A stretch of 64,000 nucleotides of DNA from Edaphochlamys debaryana (Eukaryota > Chlorophyta > Chlorophyceae > Chlamydomonadales). Position 1 is the first letter of the stretch. Every line of letters begins with the position of its first letter. Of the stretch, positions 9,857 to 21,400 are shown piece by piece. The stretch spans positions 248,001 through 312,000 of the forward strand of contig JAEHOE010000015.1 in the NCBI GenBank assembly GCA_016858145.1, given 5' to 3'. Both the position numbers and the translations under genes were made by a program. The notes beneath the pieces were generated by a model. The model was not told where the DNA came from, made no database searches, and saw only the letters and a list, made by a program, of their open reading frames with translations.

Positions 9857-10515
9857 TCTGAGCACATAGTAGAGTGTTTCATAGCAGGGCACACAGCGGG
9901 CCGACCAGTGCATTCTGCACCACTATCTGTACAGCGCCCAGGTGACTTCCGCCTGTGGTTTGACCACCTAATTGTGTAAAGACTGCAAAATATTGCGATA
10001 CACCCACCGGTGAAATTATGGAAATCACCAAGGCCCGGCCTGTGCGGGACAACCGGACTGTGTTCTGTAACATTACTTGTTCGCCAGAGCTACCCCGCTC
10101 TATGAGCGAGACCACTCGGGGGGACCACTCGGCCCGACCAGTTCGGCCCTTGGCCGAACTCCACCACGCCTTGGCACCAGTTGGAGATCTCTGCCAGTTA
10201 TCGTTGTACGCGGGCCATCACCTGCGACAGTTGTGTCTTCCCCTCAGTTGGTCGCTTGGGGGGCGGGGTCACACTCAGCACCTTCCAGCTCCCTCATGCC
10301 TCCTACGCAACGCCAGGGTTCAATATTCCGTATCTCGCCGTTGTCAGTTTGTACTTGAAACGACTTAGAGCTGTAGTGAAGGTGGGTCACGGCGCATTGC
10401 AGCTCAATACGAACCCGCGACGCAACCACGACGCTTTCACATACTTGTGTGCAACCGTTCCTGCTACTATCTCCGCCGATAGACCCATCCCGCATTGGAA
10501 CCTGCCGCGTCACAA

Positions 10516-12361
10516 ATGTCGGCCATCAGCGACGTGCGCACAGAGCACCGCCAACTCACCGGACTCCCGGACGTACATGAGGTCATGCTAAGCAACACCA
10601 AACCCTGCGAGGGTTGGGCTGGGCTGCGCGGCGCCAGTCGTAGCATGCGCGATGCTGTCGACCTCAACACCGAAAGCCTCACTATCAAGGTCGCGCACCT
10701 GAAAGCCTACAGTTCTCGCAACATCACGATGCCCGAGCTCGTGGGGCGCCTGCTGTCGAGGGTGCCCCGAGTGCGGGCGCTGACCGTGGAAACTGTGGAC
10801 GACGAGAACCCGTTGCTAAACCGCTTGCTCCAATACATCCGGGAGAGCACGCTTCTGCCAGCAAGAGTACAGACGCTCACTGTTGCGCGGGGACGCTACA
10901 GTCCTCCCGGGAGTGCTCGCGGAGACGTTCCCGAACGTCAGCGACTTCCGCTTCCTCACGGACACTGGCGACTGGCGCGGCAACACCCGAGGCGGCGACC
11001 TCTCCGCGGCCCTTGCTCGTGCTCGGGACGGCTGTGCAGCTTGACGCTGCCCAACATGGGGAGCCTTCGGGCCCTCGACGGACTCACCTTCCCCGCACTG
11101 ACTCGCCTCCACATCCGCGGACACTGCAGCGATCGCCACTGCACTATCTCCCTCGGCTCTCTACGGAGCATGCCCTGCCTCGAACACCTGGAGGCGCACA
11201 GTGAGGAGACTTGGTACCACAACAACCCGCCGGACAACTCGGACGCACCGATGAAATCCCTCGCAGCGCTCCTCTGCGAGGAAGCCAAGGCGATGGCCCC
11301 TTCCCTCACCACCCTGGTCGTCAACGACGAAGTTGCCCTGCACTGGACCGCTGCTGGTCAGAACGACGCCGGGGGGGAACAATTGGCCACCCTGCTTTCG
11401 CGCATTCATGTCCCATGGGCCGACCTTGACCGCGATGACGATTCCTTATGGGCCGCGCTGGCCAACCTGGTCCGCGAAAATGGCGACGGCCACCCCAACC
11501 ACCCGCCACCCACCTTCAGCATCGACCAGGTCACCACGTACATGGCAGACGCCATCAACAGCCTACCCGCCCTCGGCAATCTGCGTTCCGTGTGCCGATC
11601 CTCGCCGCCCGCGTCGGTCTTCGTTTTCAGGCCCAGACGACACGCCGTTCTGGGCGTCCTCGCGGCGACCGGCGTACCCAGCAGCCTCGAGTGGAGCACG
11701 GACTACCTGGAGAAGCGGTGCGTACACCACATCAGCGGCCTGGGAAGCCCCACGTGGGACGTTCACACACCGAGCGTCGCGGAGGCGGCTTACGGCCGGC
11801 TGTGCGCGGCTGTGCGCAAGCGGCTGATCAACACCCGCCAGGGTAGTCAGACTGTCGCCGGCGCGGTCACCATTGTCGTCGTCGGGAACGGAGCCGCACA
11901 CAAATTCATTGACCCGGTTCAGACTTCCAGCCTGCACTACGAACGAGACGGGAGGCTCTCCCAGCCCGCTCCGGCACTGCTCTATGTCGTGCGGCTGTTC
12001 AGTAAGGAGCTCTGCAGACGCCCCTCCAACGGCAGTCCATCAGCCGTCATGTATCTCCTGCAATGCTCCACGCCGGCCGCTGCAGAGCTGGTCCTCGCCG
12101 ACCTCCACGCCCTGGCCTCGAGACGGCCCTCCAAAGCTACCATCCTTGCGAGCCCTCTCCCTTGGAGCGACATTATTGAACAGGTGGGCCAATACCGCAC
12201 CTCGTATTAATTTCACACTGTCCTTATCGCCCGCGCTTACTCACTCCCCGCCTCTTGCGATGCACCTGCAGGCCCTTCTCCGCGTCCTCGGCACCTGCAG
12301 CGGCAACGACCTCCTCTACCTTCTGGACAAGCTGCAACGGTCGGACCTCCTTCACCCGTGA
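10516..12361 (+). CDS. F-box/LRR-like protein, copy 2
   Basis: First ATG is 10516. Exon 1 is 10516-12183, a phase-0 GT-AG intron is 12184-12271 (88 nt), and exon 2 is 12272-12361, ending SGNDLLYLLDKLQRSDLLHP. It is a tandem paralogue of the gene at 8027: N-terminus GLPDVHEVMLSNTKPCEGW then ASRSMRDAVDLNTESL, leucine-rich strands LCSLTLPNMGSLRALDGLTF and LRSMPCLEHLEAH, and a conserved C-terminal block VVRLFSKELC...SAVMYLLQCSTPAAAELVLADL. Between about 10895 and 11035 the main frame becomes Arg/Pro-rich while another frame reads GVLAETFPNVSDFRFLTD and SAALARARDG, aligning better with copy 1. This suggests two compensating indels or assembly errors. F-box/LRR would imply a substrate adaptor of an SCF ubiquitin ligase; that is inference. 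Confidence 0.5.
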
Positions 12362-12539
12362 TGCCCTGCTCCGGATCTCGGGAACACATCGGCGGCACAT
12401 TCATCCACACGGGGCCCCGCCACCCGCTAGCACAACGTCCACCGACCGTTTGGTCGGCTTATGATGCTACTTCATTATTTCATTATTGCTTTTCCTCTTT
12501 GCCAGACAGCGACAGACGCGCGGCGTCGTGGGTAGGGAA

Positions 12540-12775
12540 CACAGACGATTTCATCACATTCCCAGGGCTTGGCGGGTGGATTGGCCGCGATTTTGTAGGG
12601 CCCCAACTCATCCACGGCGTTGGGTGCCCAGACCACAGAGGGGGGGGGGGCACAGACGATTTACACACATTCAGGGGGCATTCGGGCGCATGTATGCACG
12701 TTCGCCAGCAAGTGGTTTGGAATGACCGCGAGTTTCAAGGGCCCTAACAAGTTCACGGCCTTGAGTGTCCGGACC
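12540..12775 (+). repeat. Two degenerate tandem copies ahead of the reverse transcriptase
   Basis: A unit starting cacagacgattt at about 12540 recurs at 12651. Later parts also correspond: gattttgtagggcccc with gagtttcaagggccc, and catccacggcgttgggtgcc with ttcacggccttgagtgtcc. They may be the remnant of the terminal direct repeats found around Penelope-like elements. Confidence 0.35.
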
Positions 12776-15700
12776 GACTGCCGCTCCTGTAACGTTACTT
12801 GCTCATCGCGACTGGCCCAGTGCATATGGCCAGTGCATATGGCCCAGTGGATATGGCCAAGGGACCACCTGGCTTCAGCCCGCCTGCATTGGGGACCGTC
12901 GACGGGCGTTGGCCGGGAACACACTTCCGGTGCCGGTATTCTTGCCACTCTCCAGCGCAAGGGTGCCACCACCACCCCCATTGTCAAGGGACCACCTCAG
13001 CACGGGCTACACGGGCCGAGCTACGGTCCTCCTGGCTACCAGCCTTGTCGCCATATGCCCCGCCCTGTACGACACGGTCGTGCGTGCCGACTTGTCTGCC
13101 TCCGCCTTCTACCAACCCCTGCCCGACGGCGCCTATGACGCCCTCATCCGTGCGACGGGGGCTGCGCTCGCCGCCATCCCCATCCCCGCCAACATCTGCC
13201 CCCGCCTCCCTTTCCACCCGGACGCCCCCCCTCCCACCTACTACATGACTTACAAAGCCCACAAGGCCAAGCCCGCCTACCGCTTCATCACTGCGTCACC
13301 CCAGATCCCTACCACCGACGCCGCCATCGTGCTCACCGCCGCCCTCCGTGGCGTTGACGCCGGGCTCCCCGGCCTATGGAAGACCCTCATGCCCCTCATC
13401 CCCGCCCGGCCTTTCCATGTCCGCAGCCCCGAGCAAGCCCTCGACGTCCTCCACGCCGCCTCCTCCCGTCCCCTGCCTTTCAGCGCCGCCGCCGAGGCCG
13501 GCCGCCTCACCGTCGACAGCAACCCCGTTCCCCCATCCTTCCCCGCCCCGCCACCCCCCGCCGCCACCTCGGAGCATGCCGACTTCCGTGCCACCTTCGA
13601 CGCCCCCCCTCCCCCTGGCCCAGCTCTGCCCGCCAACACTGTCCAGTACTCCCCTCCCCTCCCATACCTCACCGCCATTCCCCCGAGCGTTGCCGTCACC
13701 TCCACCTACCACTTCCCTCCCTGGCTCGGCATCCCGCCGCTCACCAGCCCCTGTGTGCAGACTTTTGACGTGGAGCGGTTATTCACCAACCTGCCGCCCG
13801 CCCTCCTCATTCGGAACATCGGCGAGATTATCCGCCTGGTCTTCACTGAGCTGCACAGCAACGCTGCCTTCCTCCGCGTCTCCGTCAAAGACCCTTCCGT
13901 CGTCTCCTGGCTCCCGGCCAGCCACCAGGACAAGGGCAAGCCTCCTGCTGGTACCTACACGCTCTCCGCCGGGAGCATCATCCAACTGCTTACGACCCTC
14001 CTCTCCTCCGCTACCGCCAGCTACCGCGGAGAGCACCACCTGCAAGTCAGCGGCGTGGCCATGGGAGCCAACTTCGCCTCCTTTGCCGCCAACCTTGCCC
14101 TCGCCTACCCCGAGCTCCAATTCATGCGCCAGCTCTACGCCGCCGCCTTCTCCCCCCCACCCGCCCCAATCTCCGCCGGCATGGACCTCCTTCTTGCCCC
14201 TCCGCCCCCATCCCCCGCCCTTGCCCTCGATATCCTCCTCGCCTTTGTCAACACCCTGAGGTACACCGATGACGTGGGGTCGGCACACAATCCCTTCTTC
14301 ACCTCCCTCATGTACACGGACTCCTTTTTCCACGGCTTACACGGTGTCTACCCGCCGGACCTCAAACTCACCGTCTCCGCCGCCTCCACAGCCGCCGAAC
14401 CCGCCGTCCCCTACCTCACCTTCGCCATCTCCGCCCACCCTCACCCCACCCGCCTGCACCACGTCACCTTCACCACCACCCCCTACTGTCGCTTCTTCAG
14501 CCCCGCCTTCGCCTCCCTGCCCCTCGCCCGTTTCGCCCCTTTCGCCTCCATGACGGCCGTGCATACCAAGCTCAACGTCGCCGTCCACGCCCTCCTCGCC
14601 CTCGCCCGAACCAGCTCCTTCCTCCCCGCCTTCAAAGTAGCCGCTGCCGACACCCTCAAGCGTCTGCACCTGCGCGGCTTCCCCCTCACCTTCCTCCGCC
14701 AAGCCGTACGCAGTTTCCACCGCCACCACATCGCCGCTGTTCCCGGCCACCCACCCATCACAAGCCTCCTCCGCCTGGTACCCCCGCACGACCGCCGCCC
14801 CCAAGCCCGCACCGCCACCACAACCACCTCCCTCACCACCCCCCTCGCCCCCGCCGCCACACGTGCCCCCCACCGCCACCCCCTGCCCCTGCCGCCTCCT
14901 TTTCCCCCTCCGCCTCCCTTCCCGCCCCCGCCACCCTTTCCCCCGCCACCACCATTTCCACCACCCCCTCCCCTGCCGCCGCCACCCCCCGCCGCAGCCA
15001 CTGCCTCTGCCGCCTCCACCGCCACCCCCGCCGCCATCGTCGCCGCCGCCCGCCCTCGCCACCCCCCCCCTCCACGCCCCCCACCGCCTCCTCTGACCTC
15101 TCCGCCGCCGCCGCCGCCGCCGCCACCGCCGTCGCCACCGACCCCACCTCCACCTCCCCCGCCAGCACCCCCGCCACCAACACCGCCCCCGCCGCCGCCA
15201 CCCCCGCCGCCGTCACCTCCACCACCTCCGCCGCCGCCACCCCCCGCCGCCCGCCACCCCCGCCGCCGCCACCACCGCCGCCGCCACCACCGCCCCCCAC
15301 CGCCGCCTCCGCCGCCGCCACCACCCCACCGCCGCCTCCGCCGCCGCCTCCCCCGCCGCCGCCGCCATCCCCGCCGCCACCACCCCCACCGCCGCCACCC
15401 CCGCCACCGCCGCCTCCGCCGCCGGCGCCCCGCCCGCCCCCGCCGCCCCGCCCCCCGCCTCCGCAGGCCGTGGTTTGCGTCTTCCGCATCCGCTGGTACC
15501 GCGTCCGCTCCACCCTCCCGCCACCCCCCGGCTACAGCCACGGCGACCGCGTCCCCGACATTGTCGTAAGCCGCATGGCCAGCGGATGGCTCAGTGCGGA
15601 ACGGCATGGCCTCCTGCCTAACGACCCTCAATTGGCCAGACTGTCCTTCGGCGACTTCGAGCTCCTGCGCTACCTGCTCCTTGTCTACTCACCAGCCGAG

Positions 15701-16556
15701 CTGGACATCCACCCCTGGTGCCACGACTGGCTGCAGGCCTGCATTGACCTGCACCTTTGGCGCCTGGTGCGCGCCGGGTCGGCATATCGCACAGGCAACC
15801 CCGCAGCCCCACCCCCGCCGCCCCCGCCGCCGCCACCGCCACCGCCGCCACCACCCCCGCTTGCACTCCTGCCGCCGCCGCCGCCTTCTTCGCCGCCACC
15901 GCCTCCTCCACCTCCACCGCCGCCGCCCTCACCACCGCTGCCCTCGCCGCCGCTACCCCCTCCACCGCCGCCGCCGCCGCCGCAACCACCGCCCCCTCCC
16001 CCGCCGCCGCCGCCAGCACCTCCGCCACCCAACCCACCCCAGGCCCCCGGGGGCGCCCCCGCCGTCCCAACCATGCAGCCCCCTCCGCCGCCGCCGCCCT
16101 TCGCCCCGCAGCCGCCGCCGCCACCTCAAACCTGGCCGCCGCCGCCGCCCGCCACCCTGGCGTACAACGCCCTCATATATGCCCACAACGCCGCCATGCT
16201 CGATCACGCCCATCGCGCAGCGTACGACGCCGCCATGCGCGCAGCCGATCTCATCATGACCCTGCAGCCGAGCCCCGCCCCCGCCCCGCCCGCTGCAGCC
16301 CCCCCCCGTGGTTCCGCCCGCCGGCGGAGTCCCCCACGCCGCCGGCCATGCCCCGGCCCCAGGTCCGGCGCACGCACCCCCTGGCCCGCCGCCAGCCCCA
16401 GCCCAACCGCCGCCCCCTGCGCCGCCCCCCGCGCACCCGCCGCCGCCCCTCGGGCCCGACGATGATCCCTGGGACTTCCTCATGCTGGACCTCACCCTCG
16501 CACCGTACGGTGGCTGGATTCCGTACGGAGGCACTCCCGCGAACGGCACCGCCTAG
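12765..16556 (+). CDS. Penelope-like reverse transcriptase with polyproline C-terminal region
   Basis: The RT core is read in one frame from about 13100 to 14760; no convincing ATG opens it (the frame begins with GTG at 12765). Motifs in order: YKAHKAKPAYRFITA (RT1), TFDVERLFTNLP (motif A with catalytic Asp), GVAMGANFASFAANLALAYPE (motif B), LRYTDDVGSAHN (motif C, two catalytic Asp), PDLKLTVSA (D), then a thumb-like block ending RLHLRGFPLTFLRQAVRSF. The FTNLP, MG..F..NLA and RYTDD combination is characteristic of Penelope-like elements rather than LINE or LTR RTs. No GIY-YIG endonuclease is visible on either side. After about 14830 the protein is polyproline. A globular block (VFRIRWYRV to WRLVRAGSAYRTGN) is one frame off from the RT, and the likely C-terminus (DDDPWDFLMLDLTLAPYGGW, stop 16554-16556) is back in the RT frame, so indels or unseen introns lie in the repeats. 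Confidence 0.7.
14880..15474 (+). repeat. CCG/CCA simple-sequence tract (polyproline coding)
   Basis: Nearly 600 bases built almost only of CCG, CCA and CCC triplets. It encodes polyproline in one frame and poly-Ala/Arg/His in others, with polyglycine on the opposite strand. Frame cannot be trusted here; replication slippage probably shifts it. Confidence 0.9.
15808..16150 (+). repeat. Second CCG/CCA polyproline tract
   Basis: Interrupted CCG/CCA/CCC repeats separated from the first tract by an ordinary coding-like block (15480-15807). Proline is encoded in the same frame as that block. Confidence 0.9.
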
Positions 16557-18415
16557 ACGGGGCCACGCACCTGGCAGGGGGGCCCTCGGCCGGCAGGGGC
16601 CGCCCCGGTATGCCTCGGCGTTTTTTAGTGGTTTTCTGCGGCTCTCGTCTCACTATGGTTATTTGGAGTGGATTGTTTGTCAGCTTATCAGCCACGCGGA
16701 GTCGTGGAGCACCTGTGGACCGCCGACGGGCGCGGGTGCATGGGCCTGTGTCGTCTCTGGAGTTCCGCGGGGGAGGCCGGCCTGTCAGGCCACAGGCTAC
16801 GTGGGAGTGTGGCCGGGCAGTTGTACGGGCGTAGGGCGGGGCCCGTGTTGCGGGCAGCCGGGGATCAGCGAGCTCAGCCGGGCTTCGTCGTCGCCTTTTG
16901 CCTTTTTGTTCTGCAGTACATCCCTACGTTTGTTTTTCCCCTTACGTTTGTTGCCCCCCTACGTTGGCTGCAGGGCTGGTTTGTAGTATGGTTTTGAACG
17001 CACGGACAAATGGGACGGCTGTCATCACCGGGGAGCTCAGCGGAGCCCGGACATGTAGCAAAACAGGAATACACCTTCGCCCCGTCGCCCGACGCCGGCA
17101 GCCCAGGCTCTCGCCTCCGTGCCTGAAGCCCAGCCCGTCGTCCCCGACGGCGATGCCTCGGGCCTCAGCCCTCCCGTCTCTGTGTCTGTGCCTGCGGCTC
17201 CGCCGCCCCTCCCCCGCCCGACGCGCTCAGCCCACGCCCCAGGCCCCACCTGCAGCAGCACACGACTCGCACGACCCTCCCACTTCCGCACGCCCGCTGG
17301 GCTTCATCTTCATCACAGCTAACCAGCACCCAGCCGGCAGCTCAGAACGGTCAGCTCCGCGCAGCCCCGTCGCGTATATCTCTATGTCGACCGGTCGATG
17401 CGGCCGGTGTCTACGAGCGATGCTGCATCAGACTACGCTACTTCCCACTTCGCACCTTCGTGCCCACGCCACGCCTCTCCGCCTCCGGCTCCTCCGGGTC
17501 TCCGTCCCAGGCACGTATTGCCCTAGGCCCCCAAAACTCCTTTTCTCCCGCCGCTTCACGTAGCTCCTAGACGCACGGGCTGGGATCGGGGTCAGCATCT
17601 TCACAGTGGCATCTTCCGCCCACCTCGTACGACACCAGGGAGCTCAGCCCTTCAGGCGGCGACCTGCAGCCGGCTTCTTTCCCCCAGCTCGCATTTTGCA
17701 CACACCGCACTTTACGCTCGATTAGGGCTGCAGCCGACTCGTCTTCTTCGTCTCCACCACCTGCAGGTGAGCGCTCGCGCATGATGACCATAGTGGACTG
17801 GCACGCTTCACGGCTGGGGGCTTCTTCAAGCGGCTCAGGAAAGTGCTACTCGCGCCTGTATCCCATAGTGCCTGTAGCAGCCTGCTAGGGGTAACCGGCG
17901 CAGCTCTACGTCGTCAACAGCAACAGCATGCCGGTTACTCTAGCATAGCCGCTATCAGCCGCATCACCGACTACATCTTCTGCGCGTACCGCTCCGTGTA
18001 GTGCTAGATAGCCTTGCTGCTTGTGTGCTGCGCGGGGGCTATGCCCGCCTCCCTCGGACGCTAGCGTGCCGCGCTACCGGCCACACCTGCATTGCCCGCC
18101 CCCCTTCCACCTCATATATACTAAGTACGAGTACTCGATAATAATGAACAGGTGCACTTCAGTAGCACTGCTTAGTGAGCGCCGAATATAAACATGGACA
18201 TGGGAACAACCAACTGAGCTTCGGTCCGTGCTTGATTTCTTCATGGCTTCGTTCGTCTGCAGTTTCACGTCATACGCTTGGGCACCATCAGGCTGCATTT
18301 GGACCTGGCAATTGTACTCCTACCTGCTGACGCCGGGGGGCTGGAAGCCTGGAACCCTGGAACGACGGGATGGAGACCCCTATGCTCCTTGGTCGAGGCA
18401 CTCTACCCTGTGTCC
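16557..18415. other. Non-coding sequence between RT element and metalloprotease array
   Basis: No supported gene. At about 16918-16968 the word cctacgtttgtt recurs three times in variant form (tacgtttgtttttcccc, tacgtttgttgccccc, tacgttggctgcag). From about 18151 to 18215 the sequence (aatgaacaggtgca..., gcgccgaatataaacatggac) matches the 3' flank of gene C near 34920-35010, marking the end of the duplicated unit. Confidence 0.5.
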
Positions 18416-21400
18416 TTAAGCCATCACGCACTCCGTCTCGGACACAGCATACCGGCACACCCGCACCACTGCAACCGACAGCGTAGCCTGGGTGGGCGGT
18501 GCAACGCTCACCACAAGCCGTGCGCCGGCCACCACGACCCGTCCGCCCTTGGCCACCACAGCCTCGACATAAGTGGTCCCGCCTACGGGGACAGTTGCCC
18601 TGTGCACACTCACAGCCCCGTCGAACTCGTCCGGCAGACCAATATCCTGTCCCACTCGCATGCGGTAGCTGATCACGATAGCTGAGCCGAGGTAGGTCGG
18701 GTCTGCGCTGTTGGGCAGCCAGTCGGGGTTGATGACGACGGGGGTGTGGCGGCGGGCGGTGAGGGCGGCGATGGTGATGGGGTCAGATGGCACGCCCGGC
18801 GGAAGCTGGGTGCCGCTGAGCGTGGCGTAGGGCGTTGACCAGCCCAGCTGGAGCATGTGGGGGGCGTTGTACAGGCAGCGCTGGCAGTAGCCCATGGGGT
18901 CCGAGCCGTCGCCATAGGCGTTGTCGCCACGACCGCTGTGGGAGAGACCGAGGTTGTGTCCCTGCAAGGGGTGCAAGTCATGGGAAGCCCACTTAACGTC
19001 AGGGTGCATGGCGCGGGGCTGCAGGGAACTCTACCACGGCAGCACAGCCCAGCTGACGGCGCGCATCCACATGACGCCCCAGAGATCATTTGCTGGGGTA
19101 ACCTCCTCACCACTTCGTGCTTGAAGACGTTGAGATAGTCATTGGGGGAGATGGCGCTGCGAGGGGGCGGGAGGGCGGGGCACGGGTGATGCGATTAGGG
19201 CTGTTGGCAACACACAGAGACGCACAGAGGAGGGCGGGTGTGGTGCCGCCGCATGATGTGTGCTGGCCAGAGCCCCTGTCGCGATTATGGCTGAGCAAGG
19301 GGCCTGGGCCCTGTCAAAACGTCCCCAATGCCACCTGCCTGCGCCAACAGAGGCACCCGAGAACGCCCCGCATCAGCCGCATGCCTTATTCGCGGTCCGA
19401 TGCCTCACCTGCTCGCAATGTCTCCCCTTACGTACACGGTGTTCCCCCAGGAAAAGCCGATGTCGGAGCAGTTGGTGAGTTTCGGCACGACAAAGGTGCG
19501 GTGCCACGGATAAGATGAAAGCTGGGCGGAGAGGAGAGAGGCGAATAGGTCAAGGGTGAAGGGCACGCGAGCATGGGGCACGACAGGATCAGGGAATCTC
19601 AGCACAGCTAGGGGGCTCAAGAAGACGAAGGAATCCTCACAACCTGGGCCTTCGTAGATCCAACCTCTCACTCTCAAACCCACCGTCATCAACATACATA
19701 ACGGGTAACATGCACGCGCTGACCCACCTCTGGCACGCCAAGGGCCGCTGCGTTGGCATCTACGTAGGAAACCCAGCTCCAGAAGTCACACACCGAGCGG
19801 CTGAACCTCCTGCAGGGTAGCTTGACCTGAGGAGAGCAGGTGGGGTCAGGGGCAGGGGCAGGGGTGGGGTCAGGGTCAGGGGCAGCTTGCCACCCGACAC
19901 GCCACGCGAAGCGCACAGAGCAGCATGCCCTCCCACTGTCCCACTCCGGTACCCACATTCTTGATGAGGGATGTGTTTCTGTTAAACACCGCCTGGCCCC
20001 CACTGATGGTGCTCCAGTACGCTTGGAGGGAGTACGGGTCGTCATATAACGAGAGCTCGATGTCCGACACCGGGTTTGAGGGCCCCGTGTCGCACACGTC
20101 GAGGATGATCGTGATCATGAGGATGTTGACGGTGCGAGGCAGGTTCATGGCTGCAAGGGGCAGAAGGAAGCGGATGAGTTCATTCGGGCCTTCGGGTTCC
20201 CGCCTGCTTGCTTCATGTATTTGCCTTCGCGCGCGTGCTCGGGACCCCAGGCAAGGGGCCCGTGCGCCCACGCACCCAGGAGGCCGTGGGCACGAGGGCA
20301 CGTCTGGGTTGAGTCCTGGTAATCCTTGGAGGTGTTCGGATTGGCCGATCCCACACAGCCCACACGGCCGAAGACCTGCCCGGGTAGCCGCTGTCCGGGC
20401 AGCTGCAGGGCCGGGCCCGAGCCCACAGCGGCGCAGCCCAGCATCCGGCGACAGTCACCCTGCGGAGGGCAGGGAGTGTCAGGCAGGACCAACAGGTATT
20501 TTGAACAAGTGGTCTGGCTAGGGCAGAGCTCGACACAGCACCGGAGGGGCAGGAGAGCGAACGCTGGTTTATTTTGGGTTCCTAGCAGTGCAGAACGAAG
20601 CTTCGAGTGAAGCGGCCCGGCCTCTCACCGTCAGGCAAGTGTTGCTTCCCGCCAACGTCAAGCACTCGGGTTGAGAGGTCGTGGGGCCGATGCGTATCAC
20701 TGAGTCCAGGCCATATATGCACTTCCAGCCGGCCCGCCGGGCTTCGGCCTCCGCGGCCAGGGCCGAATCAGCGCGCGAAGGCAGGAGCTCCCAGACCAGG
20801 GTTATCTGGGGCGGCAGGAATGGCAGTCAAGACAAGCATGCATGGGGGGAAGAAAGCTGCTGCCTACAACTCGTTGGTTAGTGAAAGGACGAGCCGAGCA
20901 AGCCGGGCCCAGCATAGTGGTTGCGGACAAAGGGTCACCGCAAGAAGTAGCGGTGCCGGTGTCCGGTCCACTGTACACCTAATGCCCAACTGCCCCTCGC
21001 CACGGACGCCTGACCTGTATGAGGTAGGGTTCCTCCGCGTCGCCGGCGAGGCCCCGCACTCCGACCAGTTTGTAAGCGCCCACGGGGCAGGGCACGGCCT
21101 GGTTGGGCGAACCCCCACCGCCTCCTGTCTTCAACGTACGGTTGTTGCTGGTAATGAAGTTGATGCCGTCGACGTACCTGGCGAGGGCAAGCAGGGATAA
21201 GGGGCGTGACGCTTTTCCAGATGCCGTACAATTTCTCAGCACAAGTGTTGATCGGTACCTGTACTGCATGAGCTGGTGGTGGGACAGGCGGCGGCCTTCT
21301 TCCGCTCTCCAAGAAAAGTGTTTCGTAACTGCTTAAAAGCTGAGGGCAATTGCAGACGCTTCCCCCAGACTCACCCTCCTGCCCTCACGACGGCGCGCGT

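Noticed and set aside
10062..10085. Similarity of ccggactgtgttctgtaacattacttg to ccggaccgactgccgctcctgtaacgttacttg near 12770
   Set aside because: Too short and gapped to claim a shared element; surrounding bases do not align.
14483..15631. Long minus-strand frames of polyglycine and poly-Arg
   Set aside because: They are the complement of CCG/CCA polyproline-coding repeats and have no other content.
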